Assembly (NCBI GenBank): GCA_014084085.1
Contig: NPFB01000025.1
Coordinates: forward strand, 171,642-235,641
Source of the DNA: Hondaea fermentalgiana
Lineage: Eukaryota > Sar > Bigyra > Thraustochytrida > Thraustochytriidae
Reading direction: 5' to 3'
Length of the DNA: 64,000 nt
The notes under the pieces are model-generated. The model did no database searches. It worked only from the letters and a program-made list of their open reading frames with translations, and was not told the origin of the DNA. Positions within the stretch are counted from its first letter, which is position 1, and the number at the start of each line of letters is the position of its first letter. The position numbers and the translations under genes are program-made. Below are positions 10,190 through 20,766 of the stretch, in pieces.

Positions 10190-13100
10190 CTAGATGATTG
10201 TAAAAGATGTCCAGAGATCCGCGTATGTGGCGTCGAGCAAAAGTGGCGCGTCCCCAGGCGCCGCGCCGAGGAAAATGCATTTGCGACGATCCAAAAGGGA
10301 GTCCTCGTACGAGGCAATCGTTTCTTCCTCTTGGATTTGACAAATGTACTCGTCCGAGACGTAAATTTGGACTGCATCCTCCACGGTCTGCGTTGGACTC
10401 GTCACGAGCTCGAGTTTGAAGTCCAAATACTCGTCTAAATAGACTACGTAGGCATTGGTGTCCCCTCTCGAGGTAGTAAGCCGCGTCTCCAGCTGGTTTG
10501 TAGCCTTGTTGAAGATGAAATATTGTGCGTCGTAACCTTCCTCACATAAATTGGACATGAGTTGGCCTCGGTAAGCGTTCGCCTCGAGACAAATGTTCTC
10601 TCCCTTGATTCGCAAGGGAAATCGGGAACAACTTTGAGCATAGCAATTAGCCCTCCTTGCGTTCCCGCTCCCGCATGGACACGCGTTCTCGCCTATCGTT
10701 TCATTGAGCGAGGGAAAGTTGCCGCCCAGAAGACAGTCATCAGCATACTGCTTCATTGACGCAGGCTGAATTTGACGGTACGTGAGGTCGTCATCAAAGT
10801 TCAACACGTGGCGCCATCCTTGAGCCGGGGGCACTTCATTGTCCGTAAGAGCCTCTGCAGACGCGTAGAGACCATTTCCAGGGATCAGATCCGCATCAAA
10901 GTACCACGTCTCTGCAGACTCGTCCTTGTATAAATGCACTTGCTCCCCTTCTTCGAGGTACATGGTATCTAGCTTCGTGTACCACGTGGCCGCAGACTTT
11001 GTCGACGATCGTTTCTCGTAAACTGTATACTCGCGCGTCGCGTAGAGAGTGCGGCTTAAAAGACCGCCGCAGAGGTGGACATCGGCGTGAAATCGGCAAT
11101 AATGCACGTATGTTTGGGTATTCGAATTGAGCGCCTCGATGTACGAGATGACTTCACACGCGGATGACTCTTCGCAGATATCCATGCAGGTCTGAGCGTC
11201 GATTTCCCCGGATTCTGCGCTCGCGTACATGGACCATACGGATCGGCTCGTGCGCGGGTCCGTCACGTAAACTCGGCACGCAGCCTCGGTCGTTGTTATG
11301 TAATAACCGGGATAGGCGCGATAACCAGACGTCGTTGCATAACGCTGGACGTACACTCCATTCAGTTCCGGGGTCGTAACGCCATCCGACCGCGACGACA
11401 CTGTGCGTATGTCATTGACTCGAAGGTACGTACAGTTTCCCGTGGCCGGGCACGTTGTTGACATGGCGTTGAGCTCGCCGCGCCATTGAAAGTACCGCGG
11501 CGCTGGATACTCGTGCAGTTGAGGGGTTTCTAGCGTAGCATCAATGCAGAATGCGCGAAAAAATGTCCCCGAGGCTGATGCTACGCCTTCTTCATACTCG
11601 TGTCCGTCCAGATAATTAATTGGATCTGTCGGATCTGCGAGCTCAATCGTGTTGGCAAGACCACTGCTTGTATAAATCTGAATAACGGCCTGCGAAGCCT
11701 CAAGTGGCTCCGCGCCGCTTTGTAGTGTTGCAAGTGCTTCCGCGGAAAGCGTTCCATTCGACAGCAACGCATACATGGAAGTATAGTCGATGGACGTTCC
11801 GGAATTGCAGTGGTACTCGAGAGCACCACATCGCGTATTTGGTCCACAGCAAGGGCTCTCGAGTGGACAAGTCGCAAGGTTTCCATCGTCGGTAAGGTAG
11901 TCCGGACGATTGCACAAGAGATCTTCACGGGTCCACGTCGTCCACTCGTCGTCGAGAAAAATGCGGTAGTCGATGGAGTAGCGCGACAGGCAGTATGCGT
12001 CGCTAAGACCGCAAGAGCCCTGGGTGATGTGACAGCAAGGCCGCAACTCCCGGAGTCCGTCACCCCAGGTGACCGCGACTGGCGGACACTGCGCGGGTTC
12101 CCCACTTTCCAGAGGATAGTTCGGACCACAATGGCCGTCGTCGCGATGCATCTTGTACGTACTCGAAGCCACTGGTTTCGTGCGACCTGCGACGAAGCGA
12201 TATATGCTCGAGCGCAGCTGCGTAAAGAGAATGACTTGCATTGCCTTGCCATTTGCCTGTAGGGCCGTATCCGACCGAATGAGCTTGGCGCCACCGCAGC
12301 TGCATGCGTCATCAGACAGCATTTTACTGCTCACCTTGCAGGAATCGCCTTCCTCGCTGGACTCGAATTCGACAATGAGATCTACTTCGAGAGATTCAGA
12401 CTCAAAGGCCACAAGCATCGATCCCTCTTCCACAACACGTGCTACTTCGACGTCAATCGTGGTGGCCTGCTCGTCAACGGAAAAGGTGGCCACGCGCGTG
12501 TGAAAGACTGCAGCGCCGAGCACTTGCACCTCATCCTCGGTGTAGCCAAGTGCTGCCGCCGCAAGACCGGGGGCGTGGTCAATGACAAGTGTATAGGAGC
12601 CACTTTCGAGGTCTGGCAGAACAAAGCTCGAGTTTCGAATGGCAAGTTTTACCAGCGAACTCGTTTCGTTGCTGTCGGAGGCACACGAAGTGATTCCGGC
12701 CGTGCTTGTCTCCGTCAACTCTGTAGCGGACCCACTCGTAAGCTCCGCGACATCAACTTCAACATCCGCAGCGTAGAAATGTTGCACGTTCTCGTATGCT
12801 GGCACCGTTCCACGGAACAAGCGCAAGGTCGCCTCGACACCGAGGCCTGCCTGAATGTCGACCACAGATCCTTGGACTGCAAATGTCTCGGCCTCCTCAC
12901 TCGATGATTCGGCGACACTATCATCCGGGAGCGAAAACCCGTCGTCAGGAATGCAGAGACTAAAGGAGAATTCCGAAACAATGGGCGTCTTGCGCCCGGC
13001 CACGCCGCAATACGATTTGGCCCATTTCCACTGGTAAGATTGAATGTAATCAGAGGTGCCTTGCTCCAGAGGCCGGGCGTCTCGCGGGAAACCAACGTCA

Positions 13101-16100
13101 TCGTCATAGTTGGCATAGCTCCACCGATTCGTGCCGTTGACCATGTCAGCTTCCGTAGGATAGAGCGTAAAGTTCTTGTTGATGAGATGGGTGCCATTGA
13201 GACTTGACCAATTATCAAGCATCATGGAATATGCGGAAAAGCCGTTGGGAACCTCTTGGTCGAGAAGAACGTAGTAGAGATATGGCTCTTCAGCAATTTC
13301 ATATCGCCATGAACGACTCAGCGCAAAAAGGGCATTGATAATTTGCTCACCCAAGTTGTATGTTACCCGGCAATCCTTTTGATGGAAAACGGTTGTCCAC
13401 TCTCCATCGGGACAGCCGCTCCCGCTTGCGTCGCTGCCATCACTCTCGTAAGAGCAAATGAGCGGATTCGTCTCACATGCTCCTTCTTGGCTGCAAATCG
13501 TCCACAGCACACTGTCGACATCTGTCATGAGATCCGTGAGAACTTCATTGGGAACACAGCGCGGCGTCGGCTGCGGTGTTGGCTCTTGCGTCGGCTGCAT
13601 GCTGCAATCGTAACCTACGTACCCTGTGTTGCAGTAGCACGCGCCAAGGGTAGGACAACCCGCTGTTGCGGCGAGATCTGCGTCGCAGCAAACGCCTTGA
13701 CCTGAACAGGTGCGTGTCGGGGGACAGACCTCAACGGTCGCATCGGATGAGCACGGCAGAGCTTGTAGATACTCGTTCGAGGACAGATCGACCTTTTCCA
13801 GCGCATTCTGTATCGCAACGACTTTGGCATTGTACTTGGATGCATAGATATTCTCCACGCGCACTTCCACGGTGTAGGTTCCAGCGCTCGACAGGAGTGT
13901 CGGCGAAGAGATGATTGCAAGCTCGTCCCAGCACGCAAGCTCAGTCTCACGTAATCTTGTCACGAGCGGATGCGTGATGGCCGCTACCTGAAACCGTGGC
14001 GATGCGGCAACACGATCGAGCAAGTAAGCATCGCTAAGTCCTGCAATGTAAAAGTCCATCGTCACGTTATAAACGTCATCCAATGCCTGTACCAGAGAAA
14101 CGGAACATGAGGACGCTTCACTCAAAAGAGTGCCGCAGCGCGCCGTCACCAGGGATTCCTTGAGTTCGTCAGGATCAATTTCTCGATCGCAGTCGGCGAG
14201 GCTCGTAACTTCGAGCGAGAAGGACTCTGTCCACACCGCGCGAAATTGCGAAAGGCTTGCAAAGGAGGCATCGCCAGCATGATTGCGCGCTGTGGACTCG
14301 ACGAGGTCCTGGATCCCCTGGTATGCGTCCTCAAGCCAACCAAAGTTGCAGCTTGAGAACGATAGCTCTGCAAACGGCTCGCGGTATGTTGTAGGGCGGA
14401 GAGTCGGAAACAATGTCGGGGCATGCGTTGGGTGCGCAGTTGGTGTCTTGGTCGGCGAGGACGTTGGCGACACCGTTGGTGCATTCGTCGGAGATGTTGT
14501 CGGCGACAACGTCGGTGCATTCGTCGGAGATGTTGTCGGCGACAATGTCGGGCGGTGTGTCGGTGCCTCGGTGGGCGCGTCTGTAGGAGATAGTGTGGGT
14601 CTCGCCGTCGGATCCGTGGGAGCCATTGTCGGCGACTCCGAAGGACTTTGCGTGGGGGTCATGGTTGGGTCTGTGGGCGCTCGCGTTGGCGTATCCGTCG
14701 GCGCATCTGTGGGCGCTTCCGTCGGAGAATCCGTGGGTGACGTTGTGGGCGAGTTCGTCGGCGTATCCGTGGGAGCCTTTGTGGGCGAGTTCGTTGGCGT
14801 ATCCGTGGGAGCATTTGTGGGTGCATCCGTGGGCGCCTTCGTGGGTGCATCCGTGGGCACCTTTGTTGGTGCATCTGTGGGAGCGTCTGTAGGCGCGTCC
14901 GTGGGCGCATCCGTCGGTGTCTCCGTCGGGGCGTCCGTGGGCGCGTCAGTCGGGGCGTCCGTAGGAGCATCTGTTGGAGCCATCGTGGGCGCGTCCGTGG
15001 GTGCATCCGTGGGCGCATCGGTCGGCGCATTCGTAGGAGTGTCAGTCGGAGCATCCGTGGGCGCATCTGTGGGGGCATATGTTGGGCGCTGCGTTGGGTC
15101 CGTGGGACTCTTCGTCGGCGAGGCGCTTGGCGACAGCGTCGGGCTCATTGTCGGCGGCGTCGGTGCCTTCGTGGGCGTGTCCGTAGGCGCATCCGAAGGG
15201 AATAGGGTCGGTGCATCCGTAGGCGCATCTGTAGGAAAGAGGGTGGGCGTGTTCGTGGGAGCACTCGTGGGTGCCATCGTCGGCGTCGCCGTGGGTCTTG
15301 CAGTAGGCATGCGCGTTGGCAGAGGGGTTGGGTTGGGGGTAATGGTGTTGTCACAAGCAAGGTACTCGAGATGTTGGGCGCATGATTCCTCGTACGCAAT
15401 GCAGTAACCGGTCACAGGGTTCTTACAGAGAAGATCGTCTTCGGCCAGATCTTGGGATGCTAAGCTTTTGCACCCGCATGCCTCGAGCGAACTGGGCGAG
15501 AGCGTAATGTTGCCGAGATCCATGAGCGAGGCTGGCTCGACATTGAATGCGCTGCCTTGGCTTGACGTAAAGTAGTCATGAGTGATTGTCATACCAAAGT
15601 GATATTGAAGTCCCGAGTCGACGGTTGTGAATTCTGGAATGACAATCTCAAAGTACCCATCGAGATCGGTCGTTTGAATCTTGTTTGTATTGGCCGCGGA
15701 CGTGCCAACACAATCGGTGAGCGCAATGCCGTCCTCCTCCTCCCAGGAGCAGCACGGACTCAGACAAGAGCCATAAACGCCACTGTATTGCGTGCATTCC
15801 TCCGTGCACTCCGAGTTGTTGGTTGCATTTGCTGCAGCAAGACACTCTCCCGCACGAATACTCCACACGCGCACGTAAGCGCCGTCAACCGGTGATCCAT
15901 CCGTGCTGACAACGCGACCCGTGATATAGGTGGAGCTTGCCACACGAAAGGTTGCGGCCGGGACCGCAGAGTAGATCGTGTAGTAATTGATGCACTCCGT
16001 CGAGTCCCTTCGCTGGATCGTAATGCCGTCCTCGTGACCAGGACTGCAGCTGGTTGGATAAATGCGCACATCAGGAGCATACGAGCCCCAGATGCGGTTG

Positions 16101-19100
16101 ATAATAAGAGTCTGCTCGTCCGTCAGGTAGACCTCAGCCCCGTTGGCATTCTCGACAACGAATTGGTTTCCGTCCTCGACCACATAAACCGACTTGAGCG
16201 TGCAAAGCAAGGCCCATGGCTCGGTGAGGCTCGTAAGGCCTTGCAACCCAGAGACCACTCCTGATGACGTCTGTGTGCGCCGACGATGCCGAAACGAGAG
16301 TCGACGGCCCCTACCCTCTGCTGCTTCGGCGTCGTCATCATCCACCTCGACGGTAGAGTTTGTAGACGTGGTGGCGGCCTGGGACTGCGTCATTGGTATC
16401 GAAATCTGCGTGTAGATGGTTCCGAGCGCTGCGCCTTCGTAATAAATGGCGCTTTGATCTGCCTCGACAGACAAGGTGACGATATTTTGACAGGTGTTCA
16501 CGTCCGGCAGGTATATTTGATCCACAATGTCGGTGAGATTGAAGCGTTCAACGGCCTCAAGCGCCGCAGAGAGCTCTTCATTCGTCCAGCAAAAGGTACC
16601 ATTCACACAGTCCGAGCTCACAAGGCAATTTTCACCAATGTCGCAACGAAGGGAGCATGCACTCCCGCCGCAGTCAATGTCTGTCTCGTTGCCGTCAACA
16701 ATACCATTCTCACAAGACACGCAGACGCCCGATGAGCAAAAGTTGCTATCACAGTCACGATTTGCAGTACAGGTCTGGCCATCCTCACAAACGAGACCCA
16801 GGGTCGTGCAGAGGTCGCCTCCACAATCGACGTCGGTCTCGTGCACGCTCTGCACTCCATTCGAGCACTCTTCGGAAATGTAGGTAAAAGCTGCCGAGCT
16901 GCCAAGCAAATCTGCATCGAGATTCGCATTCGCGGAAGTATAGACCGTTTCGCAGACTCCGAGTGAGCAGAAGCCATTCGCGCAGTCTGACGTGCAGCGT
17001 TGCGTTTGGCAGTCGTACATGTGCTGGCAGCCCTTGCTTACGGAGCAACGCCGCGAGCAAACGCGACCTCCGCAGTCAATGCCCGTTTCATCGCCATCAC
17101 GAATCCCATTCGAGCACGACACGCAAACGCCAAGAGTCTCGTGACACACGCCACTCGTGCACTGTTCGGGGGAAGAACAAGTGCTGCCGTCAATGCACCG
17201 TCCATTTGCGTCGGCAGTGACATTTTCGCCGGCAGCAGAAACATTAGCAGGGTTGTCCTCCGGGTAATTGCGGTAATAGTCAATGCATTGCGGGGATCCG
17301 CAATCAACATCGCCTTCGTCACCATTGCGCACGCCGTCCTGGCAGCTTATGCAGACGCCGTCATAGCACCGTTGCGAAAGGCAGTCCGCATCAGTCGTGC
17401 ACGCGGCGCCCGCAGCACAGAGAAAGGCAACGCTGTCATCTTCGTCGCTCGATGTGTCGCTGTTCATGATCTCCAGCAAGTATGAGCGACACTGGCCACC
17501 GCCGCAGTCGATGGCCGTCTCTTCGCCGTCGCGAATGCCGTTTGTGCATTGCTCCCAGAAGGTTTCGCGTCTACAACGCGTGGAGGTTTGATTGCAATGA
17601 CCTGAAATGCAGTCGCTGTCGAGGAGACACTTGCGTTCAAGTGCGCAACGCGCAGAGCATCCTCCGAGAGAAGCAATGCCTCCGCAATCAACGTCGGTCT
17701 CGTTGCCTTCTTGAACGCCATTGAAACAGACCCCGACGTTGGTTGAGGTGGCGATGGCGATGAGTTCAATTGCATATGTGTCTTTGTCGAGCGTGTCGGC
17801 GACTTCTGAGGCTGAAATGCGATCCGAGCTGCTTGACGCTGAGACGGCAATAAGAACCACGGCGGCAAGAAGAAGCGCTGAAATGAGTGAAATGAGGGTG
17901 CGAGCCCGTTGCCGACTCAGGTTCTTGACACGCTCCGTCTGCACATTTCGATGGCGGATGAGCCAAATATCGGAGCGCAACGCAATGGCAACGCATAAAA
18001 TAAGCATGCAAATGCCAAAAAGGAGAATCGACGTGAGCTGGGTAATACTGAAGGCGAGTAGCTGGCAACAAGAGGCATTGAGGCAGCCCTCCGGATTGGT
18101 TAGCGCCGTGGAATTCGTGGAGTTTGTCTGCGAGGGAGGAGTATAAAACTCCCAGGCAAAAGCGACTTGCGTTTTGTTTGGACAGTTTGCAGAGTCACCA
18201 ACACCGGCACTCGAATACTCGTACGCAGCTGTGGTTTCATTGTACACTTCAACTTGGGCGCCCATGGCGGCGCCTCCATACTTGTTGCAAGAAACCGCAG
18301 ACTCCCACCACTCGTATGACATGATTTGCAAGACGGAGCGGCAACTGCCGAGAATAGCAGTCTCAATGTCTGCAACGGCGAGACCAATGAGCACGGCAAA
18401 GGTGCAGACGAGGAGAAAGCCCATAGCGCCCGCGTGAAATTTGAGAAGAGCTACATGCTCGATCATGGCAGCGCCAAACCCAAAGACGCTGAGGATGATG
18501 AGGATGAGACATAGCGTGATCATCAAATAAATACCAATGACGATTGGCGAGCTGTTTACCGTCTCGTCATCGAGGACCTGGGCGTACTCGAGAAGAGAAA
18601 AGCAAAGGCGCAGGCCGACAATGCCGAGCACCACGAGGATGATTGCAAAGCTCTCCAAGAAACTTTGCGCCATTTCATAAATGGTGACAATCATGATTGT
18701 CGGACGCAGAGAAATAATTGTCAGCAGGCAGATCAGGAGGCTGATGACGGCCGAAATATTCGCATAGTACTCTGTGTCCCCGTAAAGTCCATAATTGAGA
18801 ATCGAGTTGGGATCTGTGAGGTTGATGAGACTGATGGGTAGGATAATGAGGTTCAGCGTGAAGGCGAGGTGAAAATAGAGCTGGAGGAGGTACTGCCCGG
18901 GCGTTTCAAGTCCATCATCGTCGACCTCGAGATCCTCGCTCACGCGTTGGGCGCCATAAATGCCGACACAGGCTGAGGCGAGCATGACGGACCCGCAGAG
19001 GATCATGACCGGTCCCACCGGGGAGCTAATCTCCTCGGTCACGCTTGCATTGTGGGATGCGTTGCCGCTAATGATAAGAGCGATGGACATGATCGCTACA

Positions 19101-19378
19101 AGCACGAGATTGCCGACAAGATAGGTATGCGTCCATTCTTCCTGGACGTGTTTCCGGGCTTCGACCTTGGGCGTGGAGCCTTTGAGGTATATCTGTCGAA
19201 ATTGGGCTTGCGTTGCGCTGAGCCTTCGCGAAGAGGTTGCTGTCGCTGCGGGTGCGAGCTTGCCAATATCTTGGAGAAAACCCTCGATGGCTGCATCGTC
19301 AATGTGTTTCGCGCACGGTTTTTCTGTGGTCTTGATGGCTTTGACCGCCTTTACTGCCGGCTCGGGGCCCACCTTCAT
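10190..19378 (-). CDS. giant polytopic surface protein with Cys-repeat and PT-repeat ectodomain
   Basis: An uninterrupted 9.2-kb ORF encodes 3062 aa. After a basic cytoplasmic N-terminus, about nine hydrophobic helices fill residues 86-515, with a Cys-bearing loop between helices 7 and 8. Residues 549-936 hold six Cys modules built on C-x-N/D-G-x-x-x-x-x-E-T-x-x-D-C-G-G. A carboxypeptidase-regulatory-like beta domain follows (GRVVSTDGSPVDGAYVRVW). Residues about 1348-1663 are Pro-Thr repeats of the PTDAPT type, likely an O-glycosylated stalk. Next come an EGF-like segment (CSGQGVCC...CYCNTGYVGYDC), a second regulatory-like beta domain, a PAN/apple-like segment (MDICEESSACEVISYIEA) and a possible ricin-B-like lectin fold near the end. 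Many N-glycosylation sequons occur. The layout predicts a plasma-membrane adhesin or receptor; no exact homologue is recognised. Confidence 0.85.
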   Translation of the reverse strand: MKVGPEPAVKAVKAIKTTEKPCAKHIDDAAIEGFLQDIGKLAPAATATSSRRLSATQAQFRQIYLKGSTPKVEARKHVQEEWTHTYLVGNLVLVAIMSIALIISGNASHNASVTEEISSPVGPVMILCGSVMLASACVGIYGAQRVSEDLEVDDDGLETPGQYLLQLYFHLAFTLNLIILPISLINLTDPNSILNYGLYGDTEYYANISAVISLLICLLTIISLRPTIMIVTIYEMAQSFLESFAIILVVLGIVGLRLCFSLLEYAQVLDDETVNSSPIVIGIYLMITLCLILIILSVFGFGAAMIEHVALLKFHAGAMGFLLVCTFAVLIGLAVADIETAILGSCRSVLQIMSYEWWESAVSCNKYGGAAMGAQVEVYNETTAAYEYSSAGVGDSANCPNKTQVAFAWEFYTPPSQTNSTNSTALTNPEGCLNASCCQLLAFSITQLTSILLFGICMLILCVAIALRSDIWLIRHRNVQTERVKNLSRQRARTLISLISALLLAAVVLIAVSASSSSDRISASEVADTLDKDTYAIELIAIATSTNVGVCFNGVQEGNETDVDCGGIASLGGCSARCALERKCLLDSDCISGHCNQTSTRCRRETFWEQCTNGIRDGEETAIDCGGGQCRSYLLEIMNSDTSSDEDDSVAFLCAAGAACTTDADCLSQRCYDGVCISCQDGVRNGDEGDVDCGSPQCIDYYRNYPEDNPANVSAAGENVTADANGRCIDGSTCSSPEQCTSGVCHETLGVCVSCSNGIRDGDETGIDCGGRVCSRRCSVSKGCQHMYDCQTQRCTSDCANGFCSLGVCETVYTSANANLDADLLGSSAAFTYISEECSNGVQSVHETDVDCGGDLCTTLGLVCEDGQTCTANRDCDSNFCSSGVCVSCENGIVDGNETDIDCGGSACSLRCDIGENCLVSSDCVNGTFCWTNEELSAALEAVERFNLTDIVDQIYLPDVNTCQNIVTLSVEADQSAIYYEGAALGTIYTQISIPMTQSQAATTSTNSTVEVDDDDAEAAEGRGRRLSFRHRRRTQTSSGVVSGLQGLTSLTEPWALLCTLKSVYVVEDGNQFVVENANGAEVYLTDEQTLIINRIWGSYAPDVRIYPTSCSPGHEDGITIQRRDSTECINYYTIYSAVPAATFRVASSTYITGRVVSTDGSPVDGAYVRVWSIRAGECLAAANATNNSECTEECTQYSGVYGSCLSPCCSWEEEDGIALTDCVGTSAANTNKIQTTDLDGYFEIVIPEFTTVDSGLQYHFGMTITHDYFTSSQGSAFNVEPASLMDLGNITLSPSSLEACGCKSLASQDLAEDDLLCKNPVTGYCIAYEESCAQHLEYLACDNTITPNPTPLPTRMPTARPTATPTMAPTSAPTNTPTLFPTDAPTDAPTLFPSDAPTDTPTKAPTPPTMSPTLSPSASPTKSPTDPTQRPTYAPTDAPTDAPTDTPTNAPTDAPTDAPTDAPTMAPTDAPTDAPTDAPTDAPTETPTDAPTDAPTDAPTDAPTKVPTDAPTKAPTDAPTNAPTDTPTNSPTKAPTDTPTNSPTTSPTDSPTEAPTDAPTDTPTRAPTDPTMTPTQSPSESPTMAPTDPTARPTLSPTDAPTEAPTHRPTLSPTTSPTNAPTLSPTTSPTNAPTVSPTSSPTKTPTAHPTHAPTLFPTLRPTTYREPFAELSFSSCNFGWLEDAYQGIQDLVESTARNHAGDASFASLSQFRAVWTESFSLEVTSLADCDREIDPDELKESLVTARCGTLLSEASSCSVSLVQALDDVYNVTMDFYIAGLSDAYLLDRVAASPRFQVAAITHPLVTRLRETELACWDELAIISSPTLLSSAGTYTVEVRVENIYASKYNAKVVAIQNALEKVDLSSNEYLQALPCSSDATVEVCPPTRTCSGQGVCCDADLAATAGCPTLGACYCNTGYVGYDCSMQPTQEPTPQPTPRCVPNEVLTDLMTDVDSVLWTICSQEGACETNPLICSYESDGSDASGSGCPDGEWTTVFHQKDCRVTYNLGEQIINALFALSRSWRYEIAEEPYLYYVLLDQEVPNGFSAYSMMLDNWSSLNGTHLINKNFTLYPTEADMVNGTNRWSYANYDDDVGFPRDARPLEQGTSDYIQSYQWKWAKSYCGVAGRKTPIVSEFSFSLCIPDDGFSLPDDSVAESSSEEAETFAVQGSVVDIQAGLGVEATLRLFRGTVPAYENVQHFYAADVEVDVAELTSGSATELTETSTAGITSCASDSNETSSLVKLAIRNSSFVLPDLESGSYTLVIDHAPGLAAAALGYTEDEVQVLGAAVFHTRVATFSVDEQATTIDVEVARVVEEGSMLVAFESESLEVDLIVEFESSEEGDSCKVSSKMLSDDACSCGGAKLIRSDTALQANGKAMQVILFTQLRSSIYRFVAGRTKPVASSTYKMHRDDGHCGPNYPLESGEPAQCPPVAVTWGDGLRELRPCCHITQGSCGLSDAYCLSRYSIDYRIFLDDEWTTWTREDLLCNRPDYLTDDGNLATCPLESPCCGPNTRCGALEYHCNSGTSIDYTSMYALLSNGTLSAEALATLQSGAEPLEASQAVIQIYTSSGLANTIELADPTDPINYLDGHEYEEGVASASGTFFRAFCIDATLETPQLHEYPAPRYFQWRGELNAMSTTCPATGNCTYLRVNDIRTVSSRSDGVTTPELNGVYVQRYATTSGYRAYPGYYITTTEAACRVYVTDPRTSRSVWSMYASAESGEIDAQTCMDICEESSACEVISYIEALNSNTQTYVHYCRFHADVHLCGGLLSRTLYATREYTVYEKRSSTKSAATWYTKLDTMYLEEGEQVHLYKDESAETWYFDADLIPGNGLYASAEALTDNEVPPAQGWRHVLNFDDDLTYRQIQPASMKQYADDCLLGGNFPSLNETIGENACPCGSGNARRANCYAQSCSRFPLRIKGENICLEANAYRGQLMSNLCEEGYDAQYFIFNKATNQLETRLTTSRGDTNAYVVYLDEYLDFKLELVTSPTQTVEDAVQIYVSDEYICQIQEEETIASYEDSLLDRRKCIFLGAAPGDAPLLLDATYADLWTSFTII
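14390..15340 (-). repeat. degenerate 12-bp tandem array encoding Pro-Thr stalk
   Basis: About 950 bp of imperfect 12-bp units encode xPTD/xPTx on the minus strand (PTDAPT, PTNSPT, PTLSPT variants). The plus strand reads open as a Gly-Val-Ser/Ala repeat, which is a by-product. The array is expected to be length-polymorphic. Confidence 0.9.
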
Positions 19379-20250
19379 TGTCGCTTGCTTGCTTGCTTGC
19401 TTGCTTGCTCACTGCCGTCGTTGGGAGCTATCGTTTCTGGTCGACAACGAAGAGAGGTCACGCGCTATTGCAGATCTTCGCGTCAAGAAACCACGGCTGG
19501 GCCGACGCGCGCGGGACGGCGGCTCCAGGCCTTGGCAGGCTGGCCACGCCACGCAGGATTTGCTGTCCTGTGCTCTGAGGTCATGGGACGCCGCAAGAAT
19601 TCCGTTGACCTCTGGGGTATCGTGCACGATACTAGATTTATGGAAAAAAAAATCAAAAAATCCTCTCCTTTTGCATGATCTCGGGGAGAGTGGGAGCAAT
19701 CAATCTGCTCAGATCCTGGATAGTATAAAGCCTGTATCAAAAAGTGGGAAACAGATTTGGCGACACGTAGGTATAGGTCTATGGTGAGCATATGATTTCG
19801 ATTTTTAGTGAGGAGAAGGGAGGAGCAGGTCGGGGGGTAGGGGGTAGCGAGACCACAACTTGGACTTGTGCTCACTTTAAACTCGCCCGTGCTTTAAATT
19901 CCTCGAGTGTTGCAGTGAGAAAATACATCAATTTAGGCTTAGACTTTTGACTGATATATATACATGCGTCTGGCAAGCTTTTCATTTGTTGTCATCACCA
20001 CGACGATGACGATGATGACGACGATCATGATGATGATGAACGTCGAAAGAGACGCAACATGCATCAGAGTACTAGTACATTCTTTTGCAGCCAGACATTT
20101 TACCTTGCGTAAAGAACTGACGCTTCCTGTCAATCTTTCGACAGCAATTTTTTTCTTTGAGTTTTGGCATGGTCAAAGAATCACGATACGCTCCCTACGA
20201 TCGCTTCACATGGTCTCTGCTCTTTGCTGTCGACACTTGGTGCACCGATG
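19379..20250. other. spacer with TTGC repeat in a 5' UTR
   Basis: This 872-bp region holds the upstream region of the giant gene and the 3' side of the small Cys-rich gene. It contains a (TTGC)n run at 19383-19409 just before the giant gene's ATG and a GATGAC/GATGAT-rich patch around 20000-20040. No credible gene is seen. Confidence 0.6.
19383..19409. repeat. (TTGC)n tetranucleotide repeat
   Basis: About 6-7 units lie immediately upstream of the giant gene's start codon, reading as (GCAA)n on the transcribed strand. Similar GCAA tracts precede the D-aminoacyl-tRNA deacylase gene and occur at 37581-37628. Confidence 0.95.
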
Positions 20251-20766
20251 TCACAATCGAAAAATGCCACCGTCATCTTGTTGACGCACGAGGATACTGA
20301 GCGATTTCTTGTCTTGGTCCGTAGCAGACGGCGCGGGAGACGCACAGCACGCCGCGCAGAGCGACGCCCCGCATGTCGCGGGACAGCAAAACACAGCCGC
20401 GAGACCAGTACAGCAAACGTTGCTCGCGGTATGGGACGCACTGCACCCGTTGCAGCAACACAGGAGGCAGAGGCCACCGATGCAGAAGACCACGCCTGCC
20501 GTGGCCGCGCCTGCAATGAATGCAGGCTGTCGCAGATACGCAATCCACTCGTCGGGAATCTCCACGCTCAAGAGGTCCCTGGTCCCGGTCCCGGTCCCGG
20601 CCCCACCTGCGCTTGCGGGCCTCAGTCTTGGCGCAAGCCCGTCCGCCAGAACCGTCTGCGCGGCGGCGGCCAGCGCGAGCACCGCCGCCGCGACCGCGGG
20701 CCTTGTCTGCGCTCGCGGACGCCGCCGCCGCCGTCGGTCCCGGCGTGCGTCCGAGACCTTTCGCAT
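20251..20766 (-). CDS. small Cys-rich membrane protein, hypothetical
   Basis: The 171-aa product starts with an Arg-rich stretch and a hydrophobic Ala/Val/Leu segment (about 23-41) that could be a signal anchor. A second hydrophobic segment at about 82-103 runs into a Cys cluster (GGLCLLCCCNGC), followed by more CC pairs up to about residue 141. Runs of Cys next to a membrane helix suggest palmitoylation, as in PLAC8-like or Cys-rich tail proteins, though no family motif is seen. The plus strand is also open here, so the strand choice rests on the coherent membrane/Cys pattern. Confidence 0.5.
   Translation of the reverse strand: MRKVSDARRDRRRRRRPRAQTRPAVAAAVLALAAAAQTVLADGLAPRLRPASAGGAGTGTGTRDLLSVEIPDEWIAYLRQPAFIAGAATAGVVFCIGGLCLLCCCNGCSASHTASNVCCTGLAAVFCCPATCGASLCAACCASPAPSATDQDKKSLSILVRQQDDGGIFRL

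Noticed and set aside
14283..15407. Plus-strand 374-aa Gly/Val/Ser/Ala repeat ORF
   Set aside because: It is the exact antisense of the PT-repeat array in the 3062-aa gene, and its composition follows from the 12-bp repeat.
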